6,021 nucleotides of DNA from Planctomycetota bacterium (GTDB lineage Bacteria > Planctomycetota > Phycisphaerae > Sedimentisphaerales > Anaerohalosphaeraceae), in contig QNBS01000151.1 in the NCBI GenBank assembly GCA_003644175.1, positions 1 through 6,021 of the forward strand, given 5' to 3'. A program made the translations under genes and the position numbers. This document shows, in pieces, positions 6,006 to 6,021 of the stretch. Below the pieces are notes generated by a model. It saw only the letters and a list, made by a program, of their open reading frames with translations. It did no database searches and was not told where the DNA came from. The stretch's first letter is position 1; each line of letters begins with the position of its first letter.

Positions 6006-6021
6006 TGCCACACTATTTTAC

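Larger units (their letters stand above)
5430..6021. other. Non-coding, repeat-rich intergenic region
   Basis: About 590 bases without a credible gene on either strand; reading frames are short and have no homology I recognise. Base composition shifts from the GC-rich coding part to AT-rich stretches. It holds a 168-bp imperfect palindrome, short 7-bp repeats and a dRS3-like hairpin, described separately. No tRNA fold was seen, and no clear intrinsic terminator follows the polyprenyl synthase: the nearest candidate (5440-5468) pairs GGTA with TACC and ATAA with TTAT around a 4-nt bulge and is weak. Whatever gene comes next starts beyond 6021 or lies on the other strand. Confidence 0.75.

Overview
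The window is a tightly packed, single-direction (+ strand) gene cluster from 1 to 5429, followed by about 590 bases of non-coding, repeat-rich DNA. The coding part holds the last 30 codons of a class II lysyl-tRNA synthetase (lysS), two adjacent LolC/LolE-family ABC permeases, a LolD-like ABC ATPase, a branched-chain-amino-acid aminotransferase (ilvE) and a long-chain polyprenyl diphosphate synthase (ispB-like). No RNA gene, CRISPR array, transposase or phage gene is visible.

Layout: lysS ends at 93. Permease A starts 3 nt later (97-1482) and permease B 2 nt after that (1485-2837). The ATPase follows after 35 nt (2873-3562) with a clear ribosome-binding site, ilvE after 24 nt (3587-4444) with another. 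The polyprenyl synthase (4431-5429) overlaps the end of ilvE by 14 nt. Such short or negative gaps suggest one transcription unit with translational coupling. The two permeases and the ATPase should form one inner-membrane machine (heterodimer of permeases plus an ATPase dimer) that extracts lipoproteins from the membrane toward an outer membrane. IlvE makes or breaks down Val/Leu/Ile. The polyprenyl synthase makes the isoprenoid tail of a quinone or a lipid carrier. These functions do not form one pathway; the cluster looks like a housekeeping operon.

Organism (inference): a Gram-negative-type bacterium with an outer membrane and moderately GC-rich genes. The IlvE closely resembles what I remember of the methanogen/planctomycete-type enzyme. 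The AT-rich palindromic filler DNA built from variants of CTAAATCCTAAA resembles intergenic DNA I associate with Planctomycetota (Phycisphaerae and relatives). I consider Planctomycetota likely but not proven.

The 3' region (5430-6021) has no credible gene. Its main content is a 168-bp imperfect palindrome centred at 5674.5, two kinds of 7-bp short repeat, and a small hairpin with the same layout as the neisserial dRS3 repeat. This looks like an accumulation site for non-autonomous repeats and is the least explained part of the window. I did not find evidence of a wholly new biological system.
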